In this document: piece by piece, positions 63,850 through 64,000 of the stretch
Layout: each line of letters begins with the position of its first letter
Position numbering within the stretch: position 1 is the first letter of the stretch
Origin: Ctenosaura bakeri
Taxonomy: Eukaryota; Chordata; Lepidosauria; Squamata; Iguanidae
Direction: 5' to 3'
Length of the DNA stretch: 64,000 bases
NCBI GenBank assembly: GCA_948474755.1
Contig: CAOLHI010001303.1
Span: forward strand, 310,001 to 374,000
The notes under the pieces: generated by a model
Told to the model about the DNA's origin: nothing
Database searches by the model: none
The model's input: the letters and a program-made list of their open reading frames with translations, nothing else
Position numbers and translations under genes: made by a program

Positions 63850-64000
63850 TTCATCTTGGAATGACATAACTAGTGGTGTGTTATGCGTCTCTGTCCTATG
63901 TTGTTCAGCATCTTTATAAATTGCTTAAATTATCAAATTAGAGGGTTCTGCTTATCAAAATTACAGGCCACAAGCTAAATATGAGTCAACAGTTTGATGC
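63850..64000 (+). repeat. CR1 LINE remnant, cut by the window edge
   Basis: CTAGTGGTGTGTTATGCGTC and TTGTTCAGCATCTTTATAAA align with the CR1 RT region, then CCACAAGCTAAATATGAGTC then AACAGTTTGATGC align about 250 bases further on. The copy therefore has an internal deletion. Confidence 0.75.

Larger units (their letters stand above)
60575..64000 (-). other. CNTN3 intron upstream of the first visible exon (incomplete)
   Basis: Extends past the window. It holds CR1 at 60705-61945, a 26-bp tandem duplication at 62501-62552, a diverged palindromic repeat near 63690-63800 and a CR1 remnant from 63850. No further contactin exon found. Confidence 0.6.

Noticed and set aside
1..64000. CRISPR arrays, operons, phage or plasmid features
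   Set aside because: Repeat spacing, gene structure and spliced exons are those of a vertebrate nuclear genome. No regularly spaced short repeats are present.

Overview
This window is vertebrate nuclear DNA, most likely from a squamate reptile (lizard or snake). It is AT-rich and intron-rich and full of CR1-, L2- and Bov-B-related retroposons. The repeat set includes CR1 copies ending in ATTCTATG repeats, L2-clade LINEs ending in (AAT)n, 5S-rRNA-derived SINEs, tRNA-derived SINEs with a Bov-B-like tail, and short palindromic DNA-transposon-like elements. The species call is an inference from this repeat mix. There are no prokaryotic features.

One protein-coding gene can be supported: the 3' part of a contactin gene on the minus strand, best matched to CNTN3 (contactin-3, BIG-1/PANG). 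Twelve exons are resolved to the base by splice sites, codon phase and protein similarity. In transcript order they are: end of Ig5 (60447-60574); Ig6 (57504-57679, 48159-48276); FNIII-1 (45471-45629, 45228-45377); FNIII-2 (43550-43620, 39474-39708); FNIII-3 (39172-39287, 37970-38156); FNIII-4 (29575-29687, 26530-26698); GPI-signal exon (24639-24736). All phases join into one open frame of 572 complete codons plus stop, about the C-terminal 55% of a contactin. The 5' exons lie beyond base 64000. A likely 3' UTR runs to an AATAAA at 22400-22405.

Bases 1-22379 are downstream intergenic sequence with no supported host gene. They hold an L2-clade LINE with a long open reverse-transcriptase frame (10775-about 12660), older L2 and CR1 remnants, SINEs of three kinds and several palindromic elements. 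The introns carry more of the same, including a CR1 copy with an open RT frame at about 60705-61945, antisense to the gene and just upstream of the first visible exon, and a 215-bp fold-back element at 46305-46519 bounded by a perfect 16-bp direct repeat.

I found no convincing new biological system. The observations most worth checking are: the fold-back element; the SINE/LINE partner pairs visible inside one window (tRNA-SINE with the L2 3' end, and 5S- and tRNA-headed SINEs sharing a Bov-B-like tail); the open L2 and CR1 frames; two very short CNTN3 introns; and a contactin exon whose first bases look like a splice donor.
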